The notes beneath the pieces were generated by a model, which saw only the letters and a list, made by a program, of their open reading frames with translations, did not search any database and was not told the DNA's origin. A stretch of DNA of 64,000 nt from Vibrio sp. 14G-20 (GTDB taxonomy: Bacteria; Pseudomonadota; Gammaproteobacteria; Enterobacterales; Vibrionaceae): the NCBI RefSeq assembly GCF_026241515.1, contig NZ_JAPHPW010000016.1:1-64000 (forward strand), in the 5' to 3' direction. The translations under genes and the position numbers were made by a program. Of this stretch, positions 17,917 through 26,421 are shown piece by piece (position 1 is the first letter of the stretch; every line of letters begins with the position of its first letter).

Positions 17917-18813
17917 ATGTCACAACACCATCCGATCCAAGGCGCTAGCTGGATGCTAACCGCAGGCCTAGCCTTTGCCGTTATTAACAGCCTAACTCAA
18001 ATTGCTAGCATTCATTTCGGACTTACTTCTACCACCGTTGCCGTCATTCAATACGCCGTCGCGTTGTTCGCTATTCTTCCTTACCTAAAAACGCTGGGCA
18101 TTCGCCGTGCGCTAAAAACCGACAACTTAAAGTTGCACGTATTCCGCGTCTTCTTATCGGTGATTGGTATTCAACTTTGGATATGGGCGCTGGCTTACCC
18201 TGTTCCTATTTGGCAAGGCATTGCCCTTCTCATGACGTCGCCATTGTTTGCAACCATAGGTTCAGGGTTATTTCTCAAAGAGAAAGTTGGGGCAGCTCGC
18301 TGGGGCGCGACTTTAGCAGGCTTCGTGGGTGCGATGGTGATTCTAGAGCCATGGGCTGAAGACTTTAACTGGGCAACACTGTTACCCGTTGGTGCGGCGT
18401 TCTTCTGGGCATGCTACTCACTCATGGTGAAAAAACTCTCTTCGCAAGACAGTCCTTCAACCATGGTGGTTTATCTTCTGCTATTAATCACGCCATTTAA
18501 CATCCTGCTTGCCGCGCCAGATTGGCAGACGCCAAGCGGCGGTACAATTTGGGCTATCTTGATTGTTATCGGTGTTATGACGGCACTCGCTCAATGGGCG
18601 ATTGTAAAAGCCTACTCGGTCGCTGATGCTTCGTTTGTACAACCATTTGACCACGCGAAATTACCGCTAAATGTTTTAGCAGGTTGGATTGTGTTTAGTT
18701 GGGTTCCACCGGGTCGTTTATGGCTAGGTGCTGCTATTATTATTGCGTCAGTTGCATTTATAACGCACTGGGAAACCAAAAAACCGTCGAAAGTGAAGAA
18801 AGTTTCAGGTTGA
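17917..18813 (+). CDS. EamA/DMT family transporter
   Basis: A 298-residue inner-membrane protein of the drug/metabolite transporter superfamily, with about ten hydrophobic helices forming two EamA repeats (roughly residues 10-140 and 150-288). Features typical of the family are the GASWMLTAGLAFAVINSLTQ start and the repeat end GLFLKEKVGAARWGATLAGF with its conserved EK-R-W. Probably an exporter of amino acids or other small metabolites; the substrate is unknown. It ends with a basic tail (KKPSKVKKVSG). Monocistronic, 62 bp before the glutaredoxin gene. Confidence 0.82.
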   Translation: MSQHHPIQGASWMLTAGLAFAVINSLTQIASIHFGLTSTTVAVIQYAVALFAILPYLKTLGIRRALKTDNLKLHVFRVFLSVIGIQLWIWALAYPVPIWQGIALLMTSPLFATIGSGLFLKEKVGAARWGATLAGFVGAMVILEPWAEDFNWATLLPVGAAFFWACYSLMVKKLSSQDSPSTMVVYLLLLITPFNILLAAPDWQTPSGGTIWAILIVIGVMTALAQWAIVKAYSVADASFVQPFDHAKLPLNVLAGWIVFSWVPPGRLWLGAAIIIASVAFITHWETKKPSKVKKVSG

Positions 18814-18875
18814 TGAAATAAATAGTTCGACTGTCCGTTCTATATGGATAAGAGAATTCAAACGAGGCCGTAACC

Positions 18876-19493
18876 ATGAAGAAACCAGTCAAGATTACAC
18901 TATACCGTTGGGCAGGCAGCTGGGGTCCATTTAAAGTCAATATCCCATGTGGGGAATGTACCCTTACCAAAGACATTCTGAAGGATACTTTTGAGAATGA
19001 ACTAGCCGATGTCGATGTCGAACTAGAGGTGAAAGATTGGTTGTCTCACTGGTGGGAGCCGCTAAAACTAGGCTCTTGGCATGCCCCGATCCTTGTTGTT
19101 GAAGGCAAAGTAGTAAGCCAAGGCGAAGCACTCAATCGCGGAGTGTTGGTTCAATCGGTGATTAAAGAGTGGACCAAAAGAGACAGCCTAAAAGGCAACA
19201 TCGTTTATGGTAAGGCGACCTGCCCATTCTGTGTTAAAGCTAAGAAGATGCTTGATGAAGCGGGGGTCGAATATACCTATCACGATGTCGTAAAAGACAG
19301 CGCCGCTTTGTATCGCATGATACCAGAGGTAAAAGCGCACATTGGTGAAAAAACACCCGTGACTGTTCCTCAGATCTGGCTTGATGGTAAGTACATCGGT
19401 GGCGCCGACAACTTAGAAGCGTGGATGAAAGAGAATGGCTTAGATAGCATCCCTAATAATGTGGTCGACTTATCCAATCAATCTGCTGGCTGA
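18876..19493 (+). CDS. Two-domain glutaredoxin
   Basis: A 205-residue cytoplasmic protein with two thioredoxin-fold parts. Residues about 1-95 form a thioredoxin-like domain with a CGEC site (Cys25, Cys28) and a VVEGKVVSQGEALN segment. Residues about 108-195 are a classical dithiol glutaredoxin with CPFC (Cys116, Cys119), the cis-Pro loop TVPQIWLDG and the GGADNLEAW motif that binds glutathione. It should reduce protein or glutathione disulfides. The added N-terminal CxxC domain is unusual and could pass electrons to the glutaredoxin part. The ATG lies 5 bases after GAGGCCGTAACC; a strong terminator follows. Confidence 0.82.
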   Translation: MKKPVKITLYRWAGSWGPFKVNIPCGECTLTKDILKDTFENELADVDVELEVKDWLSHWWEPLKLGSWHAPILVVEGKVVSQGEALNRGVLVQSVIKEWTKRDSLKGNIVYGKATCPFCVKAKKMLDEAGVEYTYHDVVKDSAALYRMIPEVKAHIGEKTPVTVPQIWLDGKYIGGADNLEAWMKENGLDSIPNNVVDLSNQSAG

Positions 19494-19588
19494 ATCCATT
19501 AAGAGCTATTAGTCAGAAGTTTAATTAGTGTTTTTTGTGTCCATCCACAACAAAACAGAGCGATATAAGTCATCAATCGCTAAAACGA

Positions 19589-19624
19589 AAAAGGCCTTAA
19601 ACTTCAATAAGTTTAAGGCCTTTT
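19589..19624. terminator. Strong bidirectional terminator
   Basis: Perfect 16-bp stem AAAAGGCCTTAAACTT / AAGTTTAAGGCCTTTT with loop CAAT. It separates the glutaredoxin gene (plus) from the small gene at 19646 (minus) and would work for both. Confidence 0.92.
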
Positions 19625-19645
19625 AAAATCCGTTTTGGAAAATGC

Positions 19646-19780
19646 TTACTTAGCCATTTTCTTCATCATTCGCTTAAAGAATGAAACTTTTTTTGGCTTT
19701 GAAGTGCCGTACAATGCTTCGTGCATCATGTTTTTTGCTGCCATTTGGCCAAGGTATGCGTGGCCTAGTTCGTAATTCAT
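19646..19780 (-). CDS. Small basic protein of unknown function (44 aa)
   Basis: A short gene that a length cut-off would miss. The ATG at 19780 follows CGGAGATAAGC, a good ribosome binding site with normal spacing. The product starts MNYELGHAYLGQMAAKNMMH and ends with a Lys-rich tail (KPKKVSFFKRMMKKMAK), so it is an amphipathic basic peptide without a signal sequence. The stop codon is followed 22 bp later by the strong bidirectional terminator, which fits a real gene. Function unknown; a membrane-surface or nucleic-acid contact is only a guess from charge. Confidence 0.7.
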   Translation of the reverse strand: MNYELGHAYLGQMAAKNMMHEALYGTSKPKKVSFFKRMMKKMAK

Positions 19781-20026
19781 GCTTATCTCCGCACATCATC
19801 TACTTTTCTTGTGTGCGGATTCTACACGTAAAACCCTCAAAAACAAGACATAAGTCACACTTTGGTGTAATTCTGATAATTTGATTGTAATTAACCTACT
19901 TCTGGCTCTGCGAAAATCAGAATGATATATGTATATCAATAAGTTAACCTCAAGTTTGATTTAACCTTCATACTTCATTCCTAATAACAATCCAAGACAT
20001 TGACATTGGTTTAGACACTTATAAAA

Positions 20027-20050
20027 AAAGCAGCTCAAGAGAGCTGCTTT
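20027..20050 (-). terminator. Terminator after the 116-residue protein gene
   Basis: Perfect 10-bp stem AAAGCAGCTC / GAGCTGCTTT, loop AAGA; a T-run follows on the minus strand. Confidence 0.9.
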
Positions 20051-20072
20051 CTAAAATACTTTACTGAGAAAC

Positions 20073-20423
20073 CTAGCTGCGCTTTGGCTGTCTGTAAGTT
20101 TTACCGGCAATTTGGTATGTGTCTTTTTGCTTTAATTCAAACATCGTTTCAAAGAACCAAGCTGCAAATTTGATTAAGTCATCGCCTTCATTCATGACAT
20201 GCTCGATGTACTCTTGCTCTTCGCCTTGTTCATTTTCTTGAAGCGTCACATGGTAAATACGCTTTTCGCCTTCCACTTCAGCTAGTGCGAATTGACCAGT
20301 CAGTGATGCAGCAGCCTCAGCGACTTCTGTATCCTCATTGGATTTCAATAGCTCAAGCGCTTGAGGTAAGCCATCTAGTGCGCAGATAGCTTTTACCAGT
20401 ACTTCAAATTCATTTTGCTGCAT
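20073..20423 (-). CDS. Conserved protein of unknown function (116 aa)
   Basis: Not recognised. A soluble, acidic, mostly helical N-terminal half (KAICALDGLPQALELLKSN) is followed by a beta-rich stretch (KRIYHVTLQENEQG), another helix (DLIKFAAWFFETMFELKQ) and a basic end. No signal peptide or membrane helix. It is closely followed by a terminator and stands 100 bp downstream of the MFS gene on the same strand, so it could be read by itself or from the MFS promoter. No function can be inferred. Confidence 0.65.
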   Translation of the reverse strand: MQQNEFEVLVKAICALDGLPQALELLKSNEDTEVAEAAASLTGQFALAEVEGEKRIYHVTLQENEQGEEQEYIEHVMNEGDDLIKFAAWFFETMFELKQKDTYQIAGKTYRQPKRS

Positions 20424-20523
20424 TTTGTTTTTACCTATTCAATGGACCGAAGCATTGTAGAAAACCATCAGCACAAATACAACGTATTAACGATAGTGTG
20501 TTAGACGATAGTGCATTTGGCAT

Positions 20524-21729
20524 TTAGCTATATTCCACTTCAACAGTATCGCCTTTCTTGTTCATTTTGGTTGAAGACCAAAGCACTCCCCCCATAGCTG
20601 CGCCAATAATGAGATAGAACACGCCTAATTGTAGATGAGTCGTGACCCAACTCTCTACTAGATACCCACCCAATAAACCCGCTAAACACATCTGAATTGA
20701 ACCCGACAACGCAGATACTGCACCCGCTTGTTTCTTATGAGGTTCTAATAACATGCTGATTGATAGTGGGAACGAGATGCCTTGTGCTATCGCCAACCAA
20801 GTAAATGCCAAAACTAAGTTAAAGATGGATAACTCATGAGTAAGCAGCCAACTTCCCGATACCAAAATAATTAAGATAGCTAGGCTCATCAGTTGAGGCG
20901 TACTAAACCGACGATTGAGCAAGTTTAAAGCGACGCTACCTATCAGTAAACCTGCCGAAGGGACAATCATCAATGAGCCATATTCAGCGGCGGTCAACCC
21001 CAATTGCTCTTGCATTAAGAATGGAAACAACGACAACGAAACCAAACTCGCCATATAGCTCATCCAGTTATAACTGGCACTGGTCAACACTTGGCGATTG
21101 GTCAACAAGCGCCCGTAGTTCTTCACCACCTGGCAGGCATCAAAGCGGCTCTTTCCGTATGGCAAAGTTTCATGAAGAACAAAGTAACCCAGCGTAAATA
21201 TTGCTAATAAGTACAATAAAACGAACAGGAACACCGCCTGCCAACCAAGGTGAAATGAAATCCAACCACCGAATACCGGCGCAATGATAGGCATGATCGA
21301 AGCGGTGATCGAGATATAAGACAACGCTTTAGTAAGCTGCGAACCATCATAGCTGTCACGAAGCACACTTCGCCCAAGAACCGAGGCACTACCCGCTCCT
21401 AAACCTTGCAGCAAGCGACCAACTTCTAGCGCTGTCATATTGTCAGAAAACACAACACAAACGACTGTACCAATCAAATAAACACCCTGACCTAACAAGA
21501 AAATAGGTCTTCTTCCCACCGCATCGGACATCGGTCCGTAAAATAGCTGAGACAAACCAAAACCCACCAGAAACAGCGTGACGAGCAGCTGTACATCTAC
21601 TTGAGTAGCACCTAAGTCAGAAGCAATTAACGGCAATGCTGGCAAATAGATGCTCACACCTACTTGTCCCGTAGCAATAATCATCATAGCTAAGAGTAAC
21701 GGCGTTTTTTTAAAGGTCGATTGGCTCAA
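20524..21729 (-). CDS. MFS multidrug efflux transporter (Bcr/EmrD type)
   Basis: A 401-residue inner-membrane protein with 12 predicted helices. The N-terminal half holds the DHA1 drug-antiporter signatures: SIYLPALPLIASDL in helix 1, GPMSDAVGRRP in loop 2-3, and GLGAGSASVLGRSVLRD with its conserved Arg-Asp in helix 4-5 as in Bcr/CflA and EmrD proteins. It should export toxic compounds in exchange for protons. A LysR-type gene lies head to head 108 bp away and is the likely regulator. Confidence 0.85.
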   Translation of the reverse strand: MSQSTFKKTPLLLAMMIIATGQVGVSIYLPALPLIASDLGATQVDVQLLVTLFLVGFGLSQLFYGPMSDAVGRRPIFLLGQGVYLIGTVVCVVFSDNMTALEVGRLLQGLGAGSASVLGRSVLRDSYDGSQLTKALSYISITASIMPIIAPVFGGWISFHLGWQAVFLFVLLYLLAIFTLGYFVLHETLPYGKSRFDACQVVKNYGRLLTNRQVLTSASYNWMSYMASLVSLSLFPFLMQEQLGLTAAEYGSLMIVPSAGLLIGSVALNLLNRRFSTPQLMSLAILIILVSGSWLLTHELSIFNLVLAFTWLAIAQGISFPLSISMLLEPHKKQAGAVSALSGSIQMCLAGLLGGYLVESWVTTHLQLGVFYLIIGAAMGGVLWSSTKMNKKGDTVEVEYS

Positions 21730-21837
21730 AAAATTCCCTATTCGTTTGATATTTGTTCATTAGATGAGTTTACATTCAAAACCAATAATTGATAATTAGC
21801 TAAATTGGAATTTTATTAAGTCCTAACAGGAAATAAT

Positions 21838-22734
21838 ATGGATTGGATTCTTAACGTAAAAAGCTACGTCAGAGTAGTCGAAGAAGGTAGCTTCAATGGT
21901 GCTGCTCGAAAACTTAACACCACCAGCTCAGCGATCAGTAAAAGAGTGAACTGGTTAGAAGAGCGCATCGGCACTCAACTATTAAAGCGCACCACGCGCT
22001 CAATTAGCCAAACCGAAGCCGGCGCGCTCTTTTACCTGCGAGCCAAAGATCAGCTTGATAATTGGCAGTCCATTATTGATGAGACTCGCTCGGTAAACCA
22101 AACCCCAGCAGGCCTGTTAAAGATAGGTGCAACGATTGCGGTTGGCTCTAAGTTTCTCGTGCAATACATGGACGACTTCTTAGAAAAATACCCGGACATT
22201 AAGGTACAGCTGATCACGACCACGCCAGGGCAATTACCTGAACTTAGCTTAGATCTGGTGATCAGTCGTGAACTGGAGCAACTCAACTCTTTAAGCTTCA
22301 AGAAAACACCACTGTTTGAGCACAAAGCCAGCTTCTATGCGGCGCCAAGCTATTTGGCTAAACATGGTTACCCCACCAACGAGCAAGACTTAGAACAGCA
22401 CAACTCTTTGATTTGGGGGGAACGTCCTATCCGTGAAGTTACACTCACCAAAGGGCAACGCATCACTCTCAATGGTAACTTTGCTACCACCAATCCAGAG
22501 GCTTTATTTCATGCTGCGAAGCGAGGAATGGGCATACTGTTAACCATCAAAGCGATGATCAAAGAGGATCTAAAACAAGGGACATTAGTTCCAGTATTGC
22601 CAAATATTACTGCCGACGAAGTGATGGTTTACGCGTACTACCCTAAGCTTGATTACTCACACACGCGAACCAAGCTTTTTTTGGACCATCTGAAAGATAG
22701 GCTAAACAAAGAGCGTAGCACGCAAGCTCTGTGA
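21838..22734 (+). CDS. LysR-type transcriptional regulator
   Basis: A 298-residue regulator. The N-terminal winged helix-turn-helix is clear (VVEEGSFNGAARKLNTTSSA, ISKRVNWLEERIGTQLLKRT), followed by a linker helix and a periplasmic-binding-protein-like effector domain (from about residue 90, GLLKIGATIAVGSKFLVQYM). It is divergent from the MFS pump; the 108-bp gap contains AT-rich interrupted dyads such as ATTGATAATTAGCTAAATT that would fit a T-N11-A LysR site. The usual role would be control of the pump and of itself; the effector is unknown. Confidence 0.85.
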   Translation: MDWILNVKSYVRVVEEGSFNGAARKLNTTSSAISKRVNWLEERIGTQLLKRTTRSISQTEAGALFYLRAKDQLDNWQSIIDETRSVNQTPAGLLKIGATIAVGSKFLVQYMDDFLEKYPDIKVQLITTTPGQLPELSLDLVISRELEQLNSLSFKKTPLFEHKASFYAAPSYLAKHGYPTNEQDLEQHNSLIWGERPIREVTLTKGQRITLNGNFATTNPEALFHAAKRGMGILLTIKAMIKEDLKQGTLVPVLPNITADEVMVYAYYPKLDYSHTRTKLFLDHLKDRLNKERSTQAL

Positions 22735-22876
22735 AATAAGTCACATTTTAATTTGAAAAGTTATACAACACGGCCAATAATAAACTTGACGCATATAGAT
22801 TATACAAGTTCGCACATATACAAGATAATACGTATACAGCTTACACAGTGAATCTGGTTAACTAGGGATGGTGACT

Positions 22877-24721
22877 ATGACTCAACATACGCACAACAAC
22901 ATGATCGACACAGAGCGCATTGGCCGTTTACTTAAGTTGGAAGGTATCGACCTTTTAGAGTCAGCCGTGCTTACTTTACATCAGGCCTTTGATACTCAAT
23001 ACACTAGCATCATTGAGAAGAAGCACTTCCCTGACCAAATCGTTCCTTTGGTGATCGCCCATTCTGGCCATGTCTTGCATGACAAAATCAATGCACGTCA
23101 TGGTCAAATCTACCAACAAGCGGTCAATCAAAGACACCCAGATTGCTCTTTCGCTCAATACGTCGTCCAGTCATTACCGACATCGGCATTTAGGCAGGAA
23201 ATCACATCACAAAATTCCATCGCGATCCCGACTCGAACTCAAAGTGGTGAAGTGATGGGCGTGCTGTTTTCAACGTTTACCTCGCCTCTTAGTCCAGATC
23301 AGCAACAAGACGTGATAAAGCACCACCAATTGTTTTCCGACATCATCATCCATACGTTGAGAGAGATGTGGTTCAACGATCGTTCTGAACAACTGGTAAA
23401 TCAACTAAGTTATGAGGTATCACACGACAGTTTGACTGGACTGCTAAACCGAAGCTGTTTATCAGATACCTTGGAGTCTATCACTCAACAAAGTGTCACT
23501 CCGTTTACATTAGCCTTGCTTGATATCAATAGCTTCAAAGCCATTAATGACATGTACGGCAATTATACTGGCGATAAAGTTCTTCAATTTGTCGCTGAAA
23601 CGTTGCGGAGAACCTTACCCGAGAGCAACCTGACTTTTCGTACAGCTGGCAATGAATTCGCCTTCATTACTTACCACTCAGACCCAATAACAGTGTGCGA
23701 ACAGATACTGGCCAAAATTAGACAAGGTTATAGCAGCGTTGATATTAAGATAGATTTAGACCTCAGTATTGGAATTGCCAGTTCGGATGGAGACAACAAA
23801 GACGTAGAACAGATCATATTCAACAGTAGCTTGGCACTTAAAGAGTGTAAACACAGCCAAGATACCCATATTCAATGTTATGACACCCACTTGAGGTCTC
23901 GCTACCAAAGAAAAACCGAGCTAATTGCCGCACTGCGAAATGAACTCGAAAACCCGATTTCACAAAGCTATACCCCCGACAGCAATGGAATGTACGTAGT
24001 TGTACAACCCATTGTCAGTCAAGGCGACACACCGTGGGAATACTTCGAGGTGCTGACTCGCTGGAAGACCGTCAGACACGGTGACATATCGCCAATGGAG
24101 TTCATTCAAGTGGCTGAAGAGTCCGGGCTGATTGTCGAGCTAGGTGAGCGTATTATTGAGTTAGTATGCCGCGCTAAAACCATCTTAGAACAAGGCTTAG
24201 GTTACAAGGTTAAGCTTGGGATAAACTGCTCTGCTCATGAGCTTACCGATTCTAAGCGCTATATATCTTATCTCACTAGAACCATTGAAGAACATCACTT
24301 TAAAGCTGATGAGTTTGTTATTGAGTTAACCGAAACGGTGTTGTTGTCTCCAACTCAAGAGACAAAATCGGCACTAAACTTTTTGAGAGGGCAAGGCTTC
24401 ACTATTGCATTAGACGATTTCGGTACTGGTTACTCTAGTTTGAACTATATTCACAGCTACCCCATCGACTGCATTAAAATTGATGCCACCTTTATCCGTA
24501 ATTTGTTGACTAATTCAACATCAGAAAGCGTTGTTTGGCTAATTATTCAGCTTGCTCATAGGCTCGATGTGTCATTGGTTGCGGAAGGCGTAGAGAAGCG
24601 TGAACAGCTAGAAAAGCTGCACGCAATGGGGTGTGACAAGATACAAGGATACCTCTACTCACCACCAATGCGACCTGAGGCTATCGTCAGCTATGTTACA
24701 CATTCGGAGCCCTTGGCTTAG
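22877..24721 (+). CDS. GGDEF-EAL protein, probable c-di-GMP phosphodiesterase
   Basis: A 614-residue soluble protein. The N-terminal ~170 residues look like a GAF-type sensor. The GGDEF domain (about 185-345) carries AGNEF (257-261) instead of GG(D/E)EF, so it is probably not a cyclase and may bind GTP. The EAL domain (about 375-605) keeps its metal and catalytic residues: EVL at 391-393, NCSAHEL, ELTETVLL, DDFGTGYSS from Asp513, IKIDATF, VAEGVE and QGYLYSPP. It should hydrolyse c-di-GMP. The ATG at 22877 is preferred over 22868 because AGGG stands nine bases before it. Monocistronic, ended by a strong terminator. Confidence 0.88.
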   Translation: MTQHTHNNMIDTERIGRLLKLEGIDLLESAVLTLHQAFDTQYTSIIEKKHFPDQIVPLVIAHSGHVLHDKINARHGQIYQQAVNQRHPDCSFAQYVVQSLPTSAFRQEITSQNSIAIPTRTQSGEVMGVLFSTFTSPLSPDQQQDVIKHHQLFSDIIIHTLREMWFNDRSEQLVNQLSYEVSHDSLTGLLNRSCLSDTLESITQQSVTPFTLALLDINSFKAINDMYGNYTGDKVLQFVAETLRRTLPESNLTFRTAGNEFAFITYHSDPITVCEQILAKIRQGYSSVDIKIDLDLSIGIASSDGDNKDVEQIIFNSSLALKECKHSQDTHIQCYDTHLRSRYQRKTELIAALRNELENPISQSYTPDSNGMYVVVQPIVSQGDTPWEYFEVLTRWKTVRHGDISPMEFIQVAEESGLIVELGERIIELVCRAKTILEQGLGYKVKLGINCSAHELTDSKRYISYLTRTIEEHHFKADEFVIELTETVLLSPTQETKSALNFLRGQGFTIALDDFGTGYSSLNYIHSYPIDCIKIDATFIRNLLTNSTSESVVWLIIQLAHRLDVSLVAEGVEKREQLEKLHAMGCDKIQGYLYSPPMRPEAIVSYVTHSEPLA

Positions 24722-24752
24722 ACCGCTATCTTTGTTTTAACCTAGGATCAAA

Positions 24753-24800
24753 AAAACCGCGAGAACATGACTCTACTCGGAGTGATGCTCTCGCGGTTTT
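24753..24800 (+). terminator. Terminator of the GGDEF-EAL gene
   Basis: Stem AAAACCGCGAGA / TCTCGCGGTTTT, extended by further pairing towards the loop and followed by T-rich sequence. The A-run before it also permits action on the minus strand for the convergent M23 gene. Confidence 0.88.
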
Positions 24801-24854
24801 AATTAGCTACTTGATGAGTAACAGCCTTATTCAGGGTTATCTCAAAGAATCTAA

Positions 24855-26144
24855 CTAGCTGTTATTAGATTGGGCTAAAGCGACCTTTAACAACTTATCA
24901 GCTTCATCTCTTGCTGCTACAAATGTCGCTTTTTCCTTTTTAGGCACAGAATCTGCCATTGGGATATTTGCTGTCATTGCATTGACAGGACGACCACGTT
25001 CAATCAGTTCGTAGTGCAAATGTGCTCCTGTCACTCGGCCAGTTTTACCTGACAAACCAATACGCTGACCACGAGATACCGTTTGTCCTTTACGAACCAG
25101 AATCTTACTCAAATGTAGGTAACGTGTTTTGTACGTGCTGCCGTGCTGAATGACCACGTAGTTACCCGCGTATGGGTGCTTACGCGTCATAATCACTTTA
25201 CCATCACCCGTTGCTTGAACCGGCGTACCAACTGGCGTCGCGAAGTCTGTACCGTTATGCGGTGAGACTCGGCCTGTCACGGGGTGTAAGCGCTTAGGAT
25301 TAAACTGAGAACTCTGACGCCAACTACTGCTCACTGGGTAGCGTTGGAAAGCACGTTGTAAGCTATCGCCATTAGCATCGTAATATTGTCCGTCAGTGTG
25401 TAAGTACGCTGACACAACGCGGTTACGATTCATGATTTTAATCGCTTCAATTTCACGTTTTCCGGTTGCAGCACCATCAACATATTGCACTTTTTGAAGT
25501 ACTTCAAACTGATCGCCAGCACGTAGGTCTCGGCTAAAGTTCAGCTTGTCTTTAAGCAGAGTCACAATATGGTCAATCTCAAGACTGCTCAGGCCAACCT
25601 TGTTCGCCGACATCGAGAAACTGCCTTGAATATCACCCACGAGAGGCTTTTGTTTCCATTCACCAGGAATAGAGATGTCTTCAAATTCGTAGCTGTCGTC
25701 ATCAAGCAGTCGGTAAACCACTTTGTCCGCGACGCTAAATTGAAGTTCCATTTTAGAAAGGTCGCCGGTCGCTTCATCACGCCAAAAGCGTAATGTATTA
25801 CCCGGACGAAGCGTATCTAGAGCAAGGAAGTTCAAATCGGTTTCCATCACGCTCATCATCGATTTATAAGAAAATCCAAGTTGCGTGAAGATGCTACTCA
25901 AGTTATCGCCCGTTTGAATTTGATACTCAAATGTCGGCGGCTCAATAACGGTAACAGAAGATGGTGACAGAATGGACTCAATAACGGTTGAGTCTGGTAG
26001 ATCAAGCTCGATCGTTTTCGTCAGATTTGATTGCGAAGATTGCAGAGCAACTCCAATCGCTGCAATAAGTGGCAGTCCTAAAATAGCTACTTTTTTTACA
26101 GGTGAAAGCTCGGCAAACGGAGAGGAAAATATTTTTGAATACAC
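24855..26144 (-). CDS. M23 peptidoglycan endopeptidase with LysM-like domain
   Basis: A 429-residue cell-wall hydrolase, similar in plan to Vibrio Shy enzymes and E. coli MepM. One N-terminal membrane segment (about residues 17-35); a LysM/OapA-like domain (about 72-122, YQIQTGDNLSSIFTQLGF); a second domain; and a C-terminal LytM domain with zinc ligands His296 and Asp300 in HNGTDF, and His375 and His377 in GAHLHYE. It should cut peptide cross-links (DD-endopeptidase) to let the sacculus grow. Which Shy paralogue it is cannot be decided. A palindrome upstream resembles a Zur box. Confidence 0.85.
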   Translation of the reverse strand: MYSKIFSSPFAELSPVKKVAILGLPLIAAIGVALQSSQSNLTKTIELDLPDSTVIESILSPSSVTVIEPPTFEYQIQTGDNLSSIFTQLGFSYKSMMSVMETDLNFLALDTLRPGNTLRFWRDEATGDLSKMELQFSVADKVVYRLLDDDSYEFEDISIPGEWKQKPLVGDIQGSFSMSANKVGLSSLEIDHIVTLLKDKLNFSRDLRAGDQFEVLQKVQYVDGAATGKREIEAIKIMNRNRVVSAYLHTDGQYYDANGDSLQRAFQRYPVSSSWRQSSQFNPKRLHPVTGRVSPHNGTDFATPVGTPVQATGDGKVIMTRKHPYAGNYVVIQHGSTYKTRYLHLSKILVRKGQTVSRGQRIGLSGKTGRVTGAHLHYELIERGRPVNAMTANIPMADSVPKKEKATFVAARDEADKLLKVALAQSNNS

Positions 26145-26213
26145 GGTAAACAGGTCTTTCTACGATATAAAGGCATAGGATATGCTTTTCAAACGCATAA
26201 ATCATCAATGCAT

Positions 26214-26228
26214 TGTCATAATATGATG
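26214..26228. promoter_or_regulatory. Palindrome resembling a Zur box
   Basis: TGTCATAATATGATG, containing the perfect dyad TCATA-A-TATGA, lies about 70 bp upstream of the M23 endopeptidase start. It resembles the core TGTTATAATATAACA of gammaproteobacterial Zur boxes at 11 of 15 positions, by hand comparison. V. cholerae has a Zur-controlled M23 endopeptidase, ShyB, which makes the site worth noting but does not prove it. Confidence 0.35.
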
Positions 26229-26321
26229 TGAATCAGCCCAACTTAACCTAAGTCATTGAGTTGTCGTAGGTGAAGGGCCATTAAACAAGAAATAAAATTA
26301 ACCGCTAAATTTGAAAATAAA

Positions 26322-26348
26322 AAAGCAGAAACGGCTAGTTTCTGCTTT
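26322..26348 (-). terminator. Terminator after the CBM48 gene
   Basis: Perfect 11-bp stem AAAGCAGAAAC / GTTTCTGCTTT with a 5-base loop; T-run on the minus strand. Confidence 0.88.
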
Positions 26349-26421
26349 CTATTGGTTGACGTTATTCCGTTTCGAATAATTAATAAACGAAGCGAATTAG
26401 TCGCTGGTTTTAAGAAAAAGA

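Noticed and set aside
19681..19884. A 67-codon plus-strand frame.
   Set aside because: It overlaps the well-supported 44-residue gene on the other strand and has unnatural composition.
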